Assembly (NCBI GenBank): GCA_012267415.1
Contig: JAAXGN010000089.1
Span: forward strand, 1 to 64,000
DNA: 64,000 bases
Direction of reading: 5' to 3'
DNA from: Candidatus Poribacteria bacterium
GTDB taxonomy: Bacteria; Poribacteria; WGA-4E; WGA-3G
Of this stretch, positions 43,581 through 52,093 are shown piece by piece. Numbering within the stretch: position 1 is the first letter of the stretch; every line of letters starts with the position of its first letter. The position numbers and the translations under genes were made by a program. The notes beneath the pieces were generated by a model, which saw only the letters and a list, made by a program, of their open reading frames with translations, was not told the DNA's origin and searched no databases.

Positions 43581-44552
43581 TCATCCTGTTGAAATGTGTT
43601 TTGCCCACTCGCGGTTCTCATTGTACCAATCAACGACTGATTCAATACCTTCACGGAAAGAGACTTGTGGTCTCCATCCTAAGAGTTGTTGTGCTTTCTG
43701 TATGTTTGCCCAAGTGGCGTCCGGGTCGGCAGGATGTACCGGTTGATGTGAGAGTATCGCTTCTTTTCCGATAAGTTCCTCGATTATCCTTATCGTATCT
43801 ATTAAGACAATTGGACTATCTGAACCGAGGTTGATGACTGCGTATCCGAGGGGTTTTAGTCCTGCTATAACACCTTTTGCGATATCATCAAGATATGTAT
43901 AATCGCGCGAGGATTGCTTACCATCCCCGTAAACGGTAACAGGTTTTTCTTCGCTAATCCATTGAACAAATCTGAATGCTGCCATATCTGGACGACCTGC
44001 CGGTCCGTATACAGTAAAGAAACGAAAAACTGTTATGTCAATGTGGAACAAGTGGTGATAACTAAAGCAGATTGCTTCAGCACCTTTTTTTGATGCGGCA
44101 TAAGGAGAAAGAGGACCGTCTGTATTTGCATCTTCGCTAAATGGCAGCGCGTTACTGGCTCCGTATAGACTGGAGGTGGAAGCAAGTATGAACTTCTTTA
44201 TTTTATACTTCTGACAGTGATCCAGTAGGTTGAGTGTTCCAGTGATGTTAACATCTACAAATTCCCATGGATTCTCTACAGACTTTCTGACACCAGCGTG
44301 TGCAGCAAGGTTTATCACGCCATCAAGTTTTTCGTCATAGACTGACTCTACTGCGGCGCGATCACAGATATCTATGCAGTTGTATTGAAAATTAGAGGAT
44401 GACTGTAGTTGTGATAGTCTCCATTTCTTCATTCTCACGTCGTAAGCGTCATTTAGATTGTCAACACCGACAACGGTATGACCATCAGCAAGCAGTAGTT
44501 CAGTTACCTTCCAACCAATAAAACCTGCACAACCTGTGACGAGATATTTCAT
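43581..44552 (-). CDS. Nucleotide-sugar epimerase (UDP-glucuronate 4-epimerase-like)
   Basis: Extended SDR of 323 residues acting on a nucleotide sugar. The NAD loop is TGCAGFIG (6-13); catalytic residues are in STSSLYG (T/S126-128) and Y151xxxK155 (SPYAASKKGAE). GVDNLNDAYDVRMKKWRLSQL is typical of UDP-glucuronate 4-epimerases of the CapI type. Its ATG overlaps the stop of the preceding membrane protein (ATGA). With the GHMP kinase-nucleotidyltransferase nearby it suggests surface polysaccharide synthesis. Confidence 0.87.
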   Translation of the reverse strand: MKYLVTGCAGFIGWKVTELLLADGHTVVGVDNLNDAYDVRMKKWRLSQLQSSSNFQYNCIDICDRAAVESVYDEKLDGVINLAAHAGVRKSVENPWEFVDVNITGTLNLLDHCQKYKIKKFILASTSSLYGASNALPFSEDANTDGPLSPYAASKKGAEAICFSYHHLFHIDITVFRFFTVYGPAGRPDMAAFRFVQWISEEKPVTVYGDGKQSSRDYTYLDDIAKGVIAGLKPLGYAVINLGSDSPIVLIDTIRIIEELIGKEAILSHQPVHPADPDATWANIQKAQQLLGWRPQVSFREGIESVVDWYNENREWAKHISTG

Positions 44553-45421
44553 ACCGTTCCTCTTTGTTCAAAATCTGTAATTCGCTTGCGAAATTGCGAC
44601 AGTTCCTTTTTAGATTTTTCATACTTTGTTTTAATCCATGTTCCTAAGTCCAGTAATTTGCGTTCTTGATGCGACATTAACTCGCTTAAGTCATTAATCT
44701 TCTGTTTTAGTTGTTGGATTTCATCATACTGAGCATCTTCCTTATTGCAGAGTATCATCAGTTCGCGATAGGTGTCAGTTCCGTGTTCCAGATGTGAGAT
44801 TTTTCCTTTCAGGTTTGTCAACTCAAGCCGATACTGTTCAACATCAGAAGATGTAAATAGGTCTGTTAGTTTTTCTAAAGATTCATTGAGTTGTGTGAGA
44901 TATATCTGTTTTTCGGACCAAAGGATCTTCTGAGCGATCCCTTCCGCGCTATCATGGTCAATTTTAGCGGCATTCTGTCTCAGCTTATTCTCAAGTTGTT
45001 TTTCTAAATTGTTTAGTTCAGTCCGAATCAGTCTTGTGTCGCCTCTGAAGTCCTCAAAGCATGAACGGTAGAAAGGAAACTTATTGCTTAACTCAACATG
45101 TTTTCGTATCAGGTTCTCGATTTGTAATATGTAGGATGGATACTCTATTTTTAGTTCTTTTAATATCCGTTCCTTTAGTTTCTTTATTTTAAATGGGCTC
45201 GGTTCAACTCTTTCCAAGCTTAGGAGTCCCCACAAAGTTGTAATTGATCCGGAGAGTGATAGTAGCATTGAACCGATAAAGAATATGATTCCACCTGCTG
45301 TCTGTGCTAAACCCCACCATCCAATGAGACCGACAAACGAACCGCTACTGATAAGAAATACGGGTAATGTTAAGTATTTTTTTATTGTTGGTTCTGTAAG
45401 CATCTGTTTTCTCTTTTTCAT
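44549..45421 (-). CDS. Membrane protein with long coiled coil
   Basis: A 290-residue protein with two adjacent N-terminal membrane helices (about 15-35 and 39-62) and a cytoplasmic coiled-coil body (about 75-285) rich in K, E, L and Q. I do not recognise the family; the layout recalls chain-length or cytoskeletal anchors but nothing specific. The stop overlaps the epimerase start by four bases, so the pair is translationally coupled. Confidence 0.72.
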   Translation of the reverse strand: MKKRKQMLTEPTIKKYLTLPVFLISSGSFVGLIGWWGLAQTAGGIIFFIGSMLLSLSGSITTLWGLLSLERVEPSPFKIKKLKERILKELKIEYPSYILQIENLIRKHVELSNKFPFYRSCFEDFRGDTRLIRTELNNLEKQLENKLRQNAAKIDHDSAEGIAQKILWSEKQIYLTQLNESLEKLTDLFTSSDVEQYRLELTNLKGKISHLEHGTDTYRELMILCNKEDAQYDEIQQLKQKINDLSELMSHQERKLLDLGTWIKTKYEKSKKELSQFRKRITDFEQRGTV

Positions 45422-45444
45422 TGTTAGTTGCTCAAATTGTGCCC

Positions 45445-45981
45445 TTACTTTTTCTGCAAATTGACTAATCTCACGTCAATCTGATTTTTGAGTTCCGTAA
45501 ATAGTTCTGGTGTGAAGTCTGCCTTTTTATGATATATTAACTCTCCTTTCGAGGAAATCAGATAGAGATTAGGCTTCTTTTTGTCTGTATGATAACGTTG
45601 ATGTACCTTGCCTTTCCAATCAAGCAGAAACGGTGCAGGGGGCGGGTTTCTTTTTAGTTGGAACCGGATGAATCGTTTAGGTACGAATCCTGGTACACTC
45701 CGTAAATCAGCGATTATGTACGTTGCAATCCTTTTATCTGTTTTATACACCTTTTGAAATGCTTCTGCCCATTTGTCGTCCTCTTTCCGTATCTTTCGAT
45801 TTCCCATGATGAGAAAGACGATTTTTCCGCGCAGTTTTTTTAGTGTATGCTCTTTCTCCTTAACATCCTGCAGTGTAAAATCTGGTGCTATGTCTCCAAC
45901 CTTTGGCGGTTCGTCTTTTGCATGGCTGAAGACTCCGATGGAAATAATACAAAGAAAAAGAAATACAGGGACTCTCATCAT
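45445..45981 (-). CDS. Exported thioredoxin-fold protein lacking active cysteines
   Basis: A 178-residue protein with a signal peptide (cleavage after SHA) and an AhpC/TSA-type start KVGDIAPDFTLQDVKEKEHTLKKLRGKIVFLIMG. Where redoxins carry the catalytic cysteine (WxxWCxPC) this protein reads MGNRKIRKEDDKW, and the mature protein has no cysteine at all (only C11 inside the signal peptide). It therefore cannot be a thiol redox enzyme and may bind partners. It ends 23 bases before the coiled-coil gene and follows a small membrane protein gene. Confidence 0.78.
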   Translation of the reverse strand: MMRVPVFLFLCIISIGVFSHAKDEPPKVGDIAPDFTLQDVKEKEHTLKKLRGKIVFLIMGNRKIRKEDDKWAEAFQKVYKTDKRIATYIIADLRSVPGFVPKRFIRFQLKRNPPPAPFLLDWKGKVHQRYHTDKKKPNLYLISSKGELIYHKKADFTPELFTELKNQIDVRLVNLQKK

Positions 45982-45990
45982 AGTTAAATA

Positions 45991-46239
45991 TTATTTCAAG
46001 AACAGCGCAATAAGCGCAATGACTGCTGCGCCAACAGCAGTAGCAGTCGTGACAAGCTGCCAGACATTCGCTCTGCCTTCCTGTCTCCCTTCAAATTTAC
46101 CTTTTATCCAAGCAATATCGGTTTCAACAGAACGGAGTCGTGTATCTATACCATCAAGACGTGTATCTATATCATCTAATCGTTTATTTAATGCTTCAAA
46201 ACCATCTTTCAATGATCTGGAAAGTTCATCTATCGTCAT
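45991..46239 (-). CDS. Small coiled-coil protein with C-terminal membrane anchor
   Basis: An 82-residue protein: heptad-rich helix (about 5-45, repeats of LDDIDTRLDGIDTRLRSVE) and one C-terminal transmembrane helix (about 60-80) ending FLK. The layout resembles XhlA-type and other tail-anchored small proteins. A protein with the same layout is at 60917-61162. GGAGG lies nine bases before the ATG at 46239 and a strong promoter is at 46264-46292. Function unknown. Confidence 0.7.
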   Translation of the reverse strand: MTIDELSRSLKDGFEALNKRLDDIDTRLDGIDTRLRSVETDIAWIKGKFEGRQEGRANVWQLVTTATAVGAAVIALIALFLK

Positions 46240-46263
46240 CACAGTAGCACCTCCACTACAATA

Positions 46264-46292
46264 ATAATAACATCTCAAAGAGAATAGTTCAA
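46264..46292 (-). promoter_or_regulatory. Sigma70-type promoter of the 45991-46239 gene
   Basis: Minus strand: TTGAAC (46287-46292), 17-base spacer, TATTAT (46264-46269). Leader about 18 bases with GGAGG. It may also serve the redoxin, coiled-coil and epimerase genes that follow closely on the same strand. Confidence 0.65.
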
Positions 46293-46360
46293 GCGGAATT
46301 TGTATAGGATAATTTAATTTTCAAGATACTCCAGTTGATGCCATTTACCTAAAGTTATAT

Positions 46361-46477
46361 CGTAGGGGCGGGGTTTCCCCGCCCGTTAGACAATCTTACC
46401 ATAAGCAGTATCCTGGATTTTGTGAAATGACTGGGTGATCAATACATCCAATCGGGCGGGGAGACCCGCCCCTACGA
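46361..46477. repeat. Two GGGCGGGG palindromes in opposite orientation
   Basis: CGTAGGGGCGGGGTTTCCCC then GCCCG at 46361-46385, and GGGCGGGGAGACCCGCCCC then TACG at 46454-46476. They face each other with GTAG outermost, a wide REPIN-like pair with a 70-base interval. Confidence 0.7.
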
Positions 46478-46486
46478 CAAAGAGAC

Positions 46487-47902
46487 TTAATGATTCATCT
46501 CCTTTTTCTTGCCAAATGCCGAAGCAGCCAGAGCAAAACCGAATAGGGTAAAAGGCATTTGCCATAATAGGAAACTCATGTGGGTGTGTATGAATGAGTG
46601 TGCTTTGAAAATAACATACCAAGACATCGGTGCTAAGATTGAAAACCACGTTGTACATATCAAGGCAAAGTAGTGTTGACGATGTTCTGACCTTGATGTT
46701 TGCTTGATCTGTAGCAGCAACAGAACAGTGACTCCAATAAAGAAAACAATCAGGTAGGAATAACGTATTCTAAATATCCAATTGGAGACAAAGGGAATCT
46801 CTTTCGTTAAGTAGTTATTCAGATCAAAATATACACCGTTTAGGTATTTTAGGACGACCTCTATTGTGCCAGCATCAAGGCTTGCTGCATAGACGGGATG
46901 GAAATTCTCTGACGACCCGTAAGTTCGTTTACCGATTGAGTAGATGACATGGGCCACCCCATCTACAAATCCCGTTCTTATAGCACCGATTTGGAAACAC
47001 AGGATGATCAGGCTTAATATAATGGCGACTCCCGACCCGATGCCAGTGGCAAGTGTGAATTTTAGTATTGTCTGTTTTTCCCATTTGTCAAGAATAGCAT
47101 AATATACACAAGGAACAATCATCATGACAAGTGTCGTTGTCATGTATTCATAGCCGTTGATGAAACATTTTATCGAAATTGCGATGAAAACGAGTATGCC
47201 AAACCTAAGATATGGAAGGTCTGTATCTTCTCTTTGACGTTTCAGGTAATACAAGACTGCAATCATTGGCAGGTAAAATGCCCAGGTGCTCCACCAAAGG
47301 TTTTTACCAAAAACTGTTAACCACCCTGAGAATAACGTTGTCACCATGACACATACCGCAATCCATAAGCCAAATTCTTGGTAGAACCATGATATGACTG
47401 CGGATATGGCGATTGCTGTAAGTAAAGCTGTCAATACATAGAAAAGCTGCAGCTTGACATTGGGTGGTAGAGGTAACAGTTTGTCAATTAGACTGAATAC
47501 CATTCCCTGACCACCGGGTTGCGAGTTGTATGTTGAGAATGCATTAAATGAAAGATCGTTTAGATAGGCTATATATTGTCTTTGGAGTCCCGATGCAGAT
47601 TCCCACTGCTTCGGTATGTCTTCTATTATACCATCTCCGTTTAATCCACCTGCAGAAAAAATACCGTCGTGCCGTGATTTGACCATTCTACCCATAATAT
47701 GCGCTTCTGTGTCGCGTTGATGACTTTCGAACCATGCTGGTTTTGCGGCATGCCACAGGTTAACGTAAAAACCGAGAAATAGGAGTAGTATTGATAGACT
47801 CCAGATTGTGAGTTTTCTAACAGAGTCTTGTCTGCTGAGATGTATCAGCTTATTGATAAACATATTGGTGATTCTTTGTCGTACGGAGGTATTCCGAATC
47901 AA
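46487..47902 (-). CDS. Polytopic membrane protein of unknown function
   Basis: A 471-residue inner-membrane protein with about ten hydrophobic helices (first at about 33-50) and a large soluble loop between the first two (about 50-135, containing HQRDTEAHIMGRMV and GGLNGDGIIED). The loop-after-first-helix layout recalls GT-C-type glycosyltransferases, but no DxD/ExD motif of a known family is clear. The start is a TTG that overlaps the stop of the previous gene (TTGA); an ATG at 47863 is an alternative. Coupled to the histidine-motif protein gene. Confidence 0.68.
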   Translation of the reverse strand: MIRNTSVRQRITNMFINKLIHLSRQDSVRKLTIWSLSILLLFLGFYVNLWHAAKPAWFESHQRDTEAHIMGRMVKSRHDGIFSAGGLNGDGIIEDIPKQWESASGLQRQYIAYLNDLSFNAFSTYNSQPGGQGMVFSLIDKLLPLPPNVKLQLFYVLTALLTAIAISAVISWFYQEFGLWIAVCVMVTTLFSGWLTVFGKNLWWSTWAFYLPMIAVLYYLKRQREDTDLPYLRFGILVFIAISIKCFINGYEYMTTTLVMMIVPCVYYAILDKWEKQTILKFTLATGIGSGVAIILSLIILCFQIGAIRTGFVDGVAHVIYSIGKRTYGSSENFHPVYAASLDAGTIEVVLKYLNGVYFDLNNYLTKEIPFVSNWIFRIRYSYLIVFFIGVTVLLLLQIKQTSRSEHRQHYFALICTTWFSILAPMSWYVIFKAHSFIHTHMSFLLWQMPFTLFGFALAASAFGKKKEMNH

Positions 47903-48180
47903 CGGTCAGAAAGATTAGTAACTGGAACTCTGTGCCAGTGGTCTCCCTGCCGTACCAATTTATAGCCTTTTTCATCAGTCGACTTAACATTAGAAGAATC
48001 TATAGCTTTAACAGTATTGGCAGTTTTGTGATGTTTTTCTAACATTTTCTGTATTTCTACTAAATCGGTTTTAAGTTGCAGTTGCAGTTTCTTTGCATTC
48101 TGGTTGACCGTGACAAATAGGAACGTATGGATAATACACACAATGAGGATACCAAGTCCCCATATCCATTTCTTTTTCAT
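47899..48180 (-). CDS. Membrane-anchored GDHWH protein, paralogue 2
   Basis: A 93-residue protein with one N-terminal anchor (about 6-25), coiled coil (about 28-52) and YKLVRQGDHWHRVPV near the end. It matches residues 1-85 of the protein at 12991-13710 in layout and in the GDHWHxVP motif, but lacks the first histidine of the HxxHxH triad (Q in its place). The leader and promoter region are conserved between the two genes (TATAAGGAG, extended -10). It is coupled to the polytopic membrane protein downstream. Confidence 0.7.
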   Translation of the reverse strand: MKKKWIWGLGILIVCIIHTFLFVTVNQNAKKLQLQLKTDLVEIQKMLEKHHKTANTVKAIDSSNVKSTDEKGYKLVRQGDHWHRVPVTNLSDR

Positions 48181-48238
48181 GTGTTTTACTCCTTATAGTG
48201 AGAAGGGTTTTGTAGTTTTTTCTCATCTTGTCCATCCA

Positions 48239-48247
48239 ATTATACCA
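48239..48247 (-). promoter_or_regulatory. Extended -10 promoter of histidine-motif gene 2
   Basis: Minus strand TGGTATAAT, 59 bases upstream of the ATG, with flank ATTGGATGGAC. The paralogous gene at 13710 has TGATATAAT at the same distance. Confidence 0.55.
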
Positions 48248-48473
48248 TAAAATAGGTTAAATAGTTACGATAGTTATTGAAAAGTCATGTTGACCAAACT
48301 TGCATTTCAGTTTATAATATATATGTGGCGTGTGTAAAGTTTTTGTAGAAACACACCTGTCAGCTCTGGCAGAATACGCGTTTGGTATTCTGCATTGATA
48401 AGGAAATCGCACCTACCCTAAGTGGGTTAGAGTATAATTATTATCAATTTTTGCCATAACAGAAGGATATGCG

Positions 48474-50393
48474 ATGAAATTATTTGTTCCAGGAAGGATA
48501 TGTCTTTTTGGTGAACACAGTGATTGGGCAGCCCGTTACCGTCTGAATAATGCGGAACTTCACATGGGTTATACACTCATCACAAGCACTAACCAAGGTG
48601 TCTACGCGGATGTTCAACCCCATCCAACAAGTCTGATTTTAAAAACCAGTCTTAGTGATGGAACAAGACACGGTCCTTACACCTTACCTATGGATCCTGC
48701 ATCCCTGCTTGAGGAGGCGGAAAAAGGGGGTTTCTTCAGTTACGCTGCTGGGGTCGCATACCAGATCCTGACAAACTACCGCGTGCAAGGTTTAGAGATA
48801 GATAACTATCTGACAGATTTACCCGTAAAAAAAGGACTATCTTCAAGTGCAGCAATTTGCGTTATGGTTGCCAGGGCATTCAATCGGATATACGATCTTA
48901 AAATGACGACACGCGGAGAAATGGAATACGCATACCGTGGGGAAACGACCACGCCATCTCGTTGCGGTAGAATGGATCAAGGGTGTGCTTACCAACATCC
49001 GATCCTGATGCGTTTTGATGGTGATCTTATAGATGTGAAGGAATTCGGTGTACCAACAAATATATATATGGTGATCGTTGACTTAGGTGCTGGAAAAGAT
49101 ACACTTCTGATACTAAATCAATTACATCACTGTTTTCCATTTGCAGAGAATGATCTACAGCGAAATGTTCAACACTTTCTTGGCCCACTCAGTGAAGAGA
49201 TTACATTAGATGCTTATGAAGCTCTTCGACGGGGAGATGTAGAAGCAGTCGGAAAACTGATGACACGTGCACAGCAAGAGTTTGACAAACATCTGATTCC
49301 TGCATGTCCTTCGCAATTGACCGCACCGGTTCTACATAAAGTTCTGAACTATGAGCCAATTCAACCTTATATCTGGGGTGGTAAAGGTGTGGGTTCTCAA
49401 GGGGATGGTTCTGCACAATTCATCGTTAAGGATGAAGAGAGTCAGAGTAGAGTGATTGAGATAATTGAGAGGGATTTAAAGATGTCTTGCCTGAAACTTG
49501 TCATAGAAGCGAGTAAGCATGTTAGAAAAGCCGTGATTCCCGCTGCCGGTTTTGGCACTCGTCTTTTTCCTGCATCTAAGGCGATGAAGAAGGAACTATT
49601 TCCTATAGTTGATCAGAGTGGACGTGCCAAACCAGCGATTATGGCGATCATTGAAGAAGCAGTGAATGCAGGTATTGAAGAAGTCTGTTTGATCGTTCAG
49701 GAAGCGGATATAGACCTGTTTGAATCATTTTTCAAGACACCACCACGGATTGAACATTACAATAAACTTAGTAAAGAGAATAAGGCATATTGCGACTATC
49801 TTATTGAATTAGGAGGTCGTATAACCTTAGTTGTTCAAGATGTTCAGGAGGGTTTTGGTCATGCTGTTTACTGTGCAAGGGAGTGGGTAGGTAATGAGCC
49901 TTTTCTGTTGATGTTGGGGGATCATCTCTACGGGTCTGAAGAACCGAGTTCGTGTGCAAGACAGGTATTGGATGCTTATGAACGCGTTGGTCATAGTGTC
50001 GTAGGATTAAAAGAGACGCCAATTGACGAGTTGTCAAATTTTGGTTGTGTGACAGGTGTCTGGAAGGAAGAAGGGTCAATGTTGTCGGTCACTGAGTTTT
50101 ACGAGAAACCTGACCCAGAATACGCCAGAGAACATTTACATGTAGATGGTATGCAGAGTGAGAGTTTCCTGACAGTGTTTGGTATCTATGTGATTGAGCC
50201 GCAGATATTCGGTTTTCTTGAACAGAACATAGAGCACAATTTCCGTGAACGGGGTGAGTTTCAACTGACATCTTGTTTGGACGATTTGCGGAAAGCTGAT
50301 GGTTTTTCTGGGTATGTGGTGAAGGGTCGGCGTTTTGACATTGGTCTTCCGGAGGAGTATCGTCAGACGGTAATTGATTTTAGGACGGCGTAG
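48474..50393 (+). CDS. GHMP sugar kinase fused to GalU-type nucleotidyltransferase
   Basis: A 639-residue bifunctional enzyme. Residues 1-340 are a GHMP kinase: GRICLFGEHSDW (7-18), the ATP loop GLSSSAA (121-127) and the third motif WGGKGVGSQGDGSAQF (301-316). Residues 350-639 are a UTP-glucose-1-phosphate uridylyltransferase-like domain: AVIPAAGFGTRLFPASKAMKKELFPI (353-378), LMLGDHLYG, NFGCVTGVW and RFDIGLPEEY. Together they would turn a free sugar into sugar-1-phosphate and then NDP-sugar, as in the fucose salvage enzyme Fkp but with the domains in the opposite order. The sugar is not known; glucuronate or galactose types are possible. AAGGA precedes the ATG. Confidence 0.9.
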   Translation: MKLFVPGRICLFGEHSDWAARYRLNNAELHMGYTLITSTNQGVYADVQPHPTSLILKTSLSDGTRHGPYTLPMDPASLLEEAEKGGFFSYAAGVAYQILTNYRVQGLEIDNYLTDLPVKKGLSSSAAICVMVARAFNRIYDLKMTTRGEMEYAYRGETTTPSRCGRMDQGCAYQHPILMRFDGDLIDVKEFGVPTNIYMVIVDLGAGKDTLLILNQLHHCFPFAENDLQRNVQHFLGPLSEEITLDAYEALRRGDVEAVGKLMTRAQQEFDKHLIPACPSQLTAPVLHKVLNYEPIQPYIWGGKGVGSQGDGSAQFIVKDEESQSRVIEIIERDLKMSCLKLVIEASKHVRKAVIPAAGFGTRLFPASKAMKKELFPIVDQSGRAKPAIMAIIEEAVNAGIEEVCLIVQEADIDLFESFFKTPPRIEHYNKLSKENKAYCDYLIELGGRITLVVQDVQEGFGHAVYCAREWVGNEPFLLMLGDHLYGSEEPSSCARQVLDAYERVGHSVVGLKETPIDELSNFGCVTGVWKEEGSMLSVTEFYEKPDPEYAREHLHVDGMQSESFLTVFGIYVIEPQIFGFLEQNIEHNFRERGEFQLTSCLDDLRKADGFSGYVVKGRRFDIGLPEEYRQTVIDFRTA

Positions 50394-50395
50394 GG

Positions 50396-52093
50396 TCAAC
50401 GAGATTCCTCGATTGTAATAGTCTCATTTGTTGGTATATTCTCGATCGTCTGGATTTTGCCGTCTAACCATTTCACTTCCAATGACTTCACGATTCTGTT
50501 CTTTCCTAACCCAAATAGAAGTATGCGGGAGCTGCAAGATGCGTAACTGCCACCACAAGACACCTCTTTGAATTGCGTTAGGTTCTCAGTTTTGACCGTT
50601 ATTTTCGCACCGATTGCATCCCGGTTGTTGCTTGTACCTATGAGTTTTATTTTTAGCCAATTGTTGTGTGTATTCGAGTCATTCCGCAATAGAAAGGGTC
50701 TGTTATTGGAAGTTGTTACCAATATGTCAGAATCCCCGTCGTTGTCATAATCACCTATCGCTGTGCCTCGTGCGACGATTGGGTTCTGGAAATATTCACC
50801 CACCGTATCGGACCTGTCCGTGAGTCTTCTCTTTCCAGTGTTATAGAAGAATTGGTTTTTCTGTCTATAGGATAGTGTAGGGGTAATTTGGGATACATTA
50901 TCCCACACATGTCCATTGGCAACGAATAGGTCTAAATGTCCATCATTGTCAGCATCAAGGAATTGTGTACCGAAACCGAGGTTATTAAAGCTGGGTTCGG
51001 CAATACCGGTCTGATATGTTGTCATTGTGAAATTGCCATCACCCTCGTTCCTGAAGAGACTATTAACTTCTAATGAAAAGTTCGTGATGAGGAAATCAGT
51101 TCTTCCATCGTTATCATAGTCTCCATCAGCGATTCCCATACTGCCGGTTTCACGTCCCTCAGAATTGAATGCGATACCTGCAGCGATAGCCACGTCAGTA
51201 AACGAACCGTCTCTATTGTTTCTATAGAGAAAGTCAGCGACAGCATCGTTAGCAACTAAGATATCTGGGTATCCATCATCATTATAGTCTGTAAAAATCA
51301 CGCCTAATCCTTTACCACTGTTCCTAACGCCAGCCGTGGTAGTCACATCAGTAAATGTGCCATCACCATTGTTACGATAGAGTGTATCTGATATACCCGG
51401 ATACTCGTGTGGTCCACAATATATGTGAACACCCTCAAGAGAACATGGATGTGCAGTTTCTATCTTATAGTCGAGATAGTTTGCGACATACAGATCAAGA
51501 AATCCATCCAGATTATAGTCTCCGAAAGATGCGCTCACACTCCAATTAGGGTCCGCGACACCTGCCGTCTGTGTTATGTCGGTAAAAGTTCCGTCACCAT
51601 TGTTGCGATAGAATTGGTTTCTACCATAGTTTGTGAGATATAGGTCGGGGTCACCATCGTTATCGTAGTCAGCAGAGATACACCCCATCCCATAACCAAT
51701 ATTCTTATCCAATCCGGCTTCTGAAGTTACATCTGTGAACGTGCCATCTCCGTTATTGCGATAGAGCGCGTTCATTTCGTCCGGATCCTGTCTCGGAAGG
51801 TCTATGTTTTCACAAGAACGACCACTGTTGACGAGATAGATGTCAAGAAGGTGATCACTGTTATAGTCAAAAAATAGACATCCTGCTCCCATAGTTTCCG
51901 GAAGATACCTGTGTTTAGATACACCATTTATGTGACGGAAGGTAATGCCAGATTCTTCTGTTTGGTCGGTAAAATGAACAGTCGGTATTTGTGCTATGGT
52001 GGGTAGTAGTAGAATGTTGGATAGTAGCCAAATAAGGGGTATTATCTGAATTCTTATCGGTATTTTTGACGATGTTTTAAGGCTGGTTTTCAA
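50396..52093 (-). CDS. Secreted FG-GAP/VCBS and ASPIC/UnbV (CRTAC1-like) protein
   Basis: A 565-residue exported protein. Signal peptide to about residue 35, then FG-GAP/VCBS repeats with calcium-binding DYDNDGDPD-type loops (DYNSDHLLD, DYDNDGDPDLYLTNYG, DYNLDGFLDLYVANY, DADNDGHLDLFVANG), a beta-propeller of about seven blades, and a C-terminal ASPIC/UnbV domain (about 495-560) ending in NETITIEE. Such proteins are extracellular. It uses a TTG start that overlaps the stop of the TPR gene (TTGA) and is the last gene of the VWA operon. Confidence 0.88.
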   Translation of the reverse strand: MKTSLKTSSKIPIRIQIIPLIWLLSNILLLPTIAQIPTVHFTDQTEESGITFRHINGVSKHRYLPETMGAGCLFFDYNSDHLLDIYLVNSGRSCENIDLPRQDPDEMNALYRNNGDGTFTDVTSEAGLDKNIGYGMGCISADYDNDGDPDLYLTNYGRNQFYRNNGDGTFTDITQTAGVADPNWSVSASFGDYNLDGFLDLYVANYLDYKIETAHPCSLEGVHIYCGPHEYPGISDTLYRNNGDGTFTDVTTTAGVRNSGKGLGVIFTDYNDDGYPDILVANDAVADFLYRNNRDGSFTDVAIAAGIAFNSEGRETGSMGIADGDYDNDGRTDFLITNFSLEVNSLFRNEGDGNFTMTTYQTGIAEPSFNNLGFGTQFLDADNDGHLDLFVANGHVWDNVSQITPTLSYRQKNQFFYNTGKRRLTDRSDTVGEYFQNPIVARGTAIGDYDNDGDSDILVTTSNNRPFLLRNDSNTHNNWLKIKLIGTSNNRDAIGAKITVKTENLTQFKEVSCGGSYASCSSRILLFGLGKNRIVKSLEVKWLDGKIQTIENIPTNETITIEESR

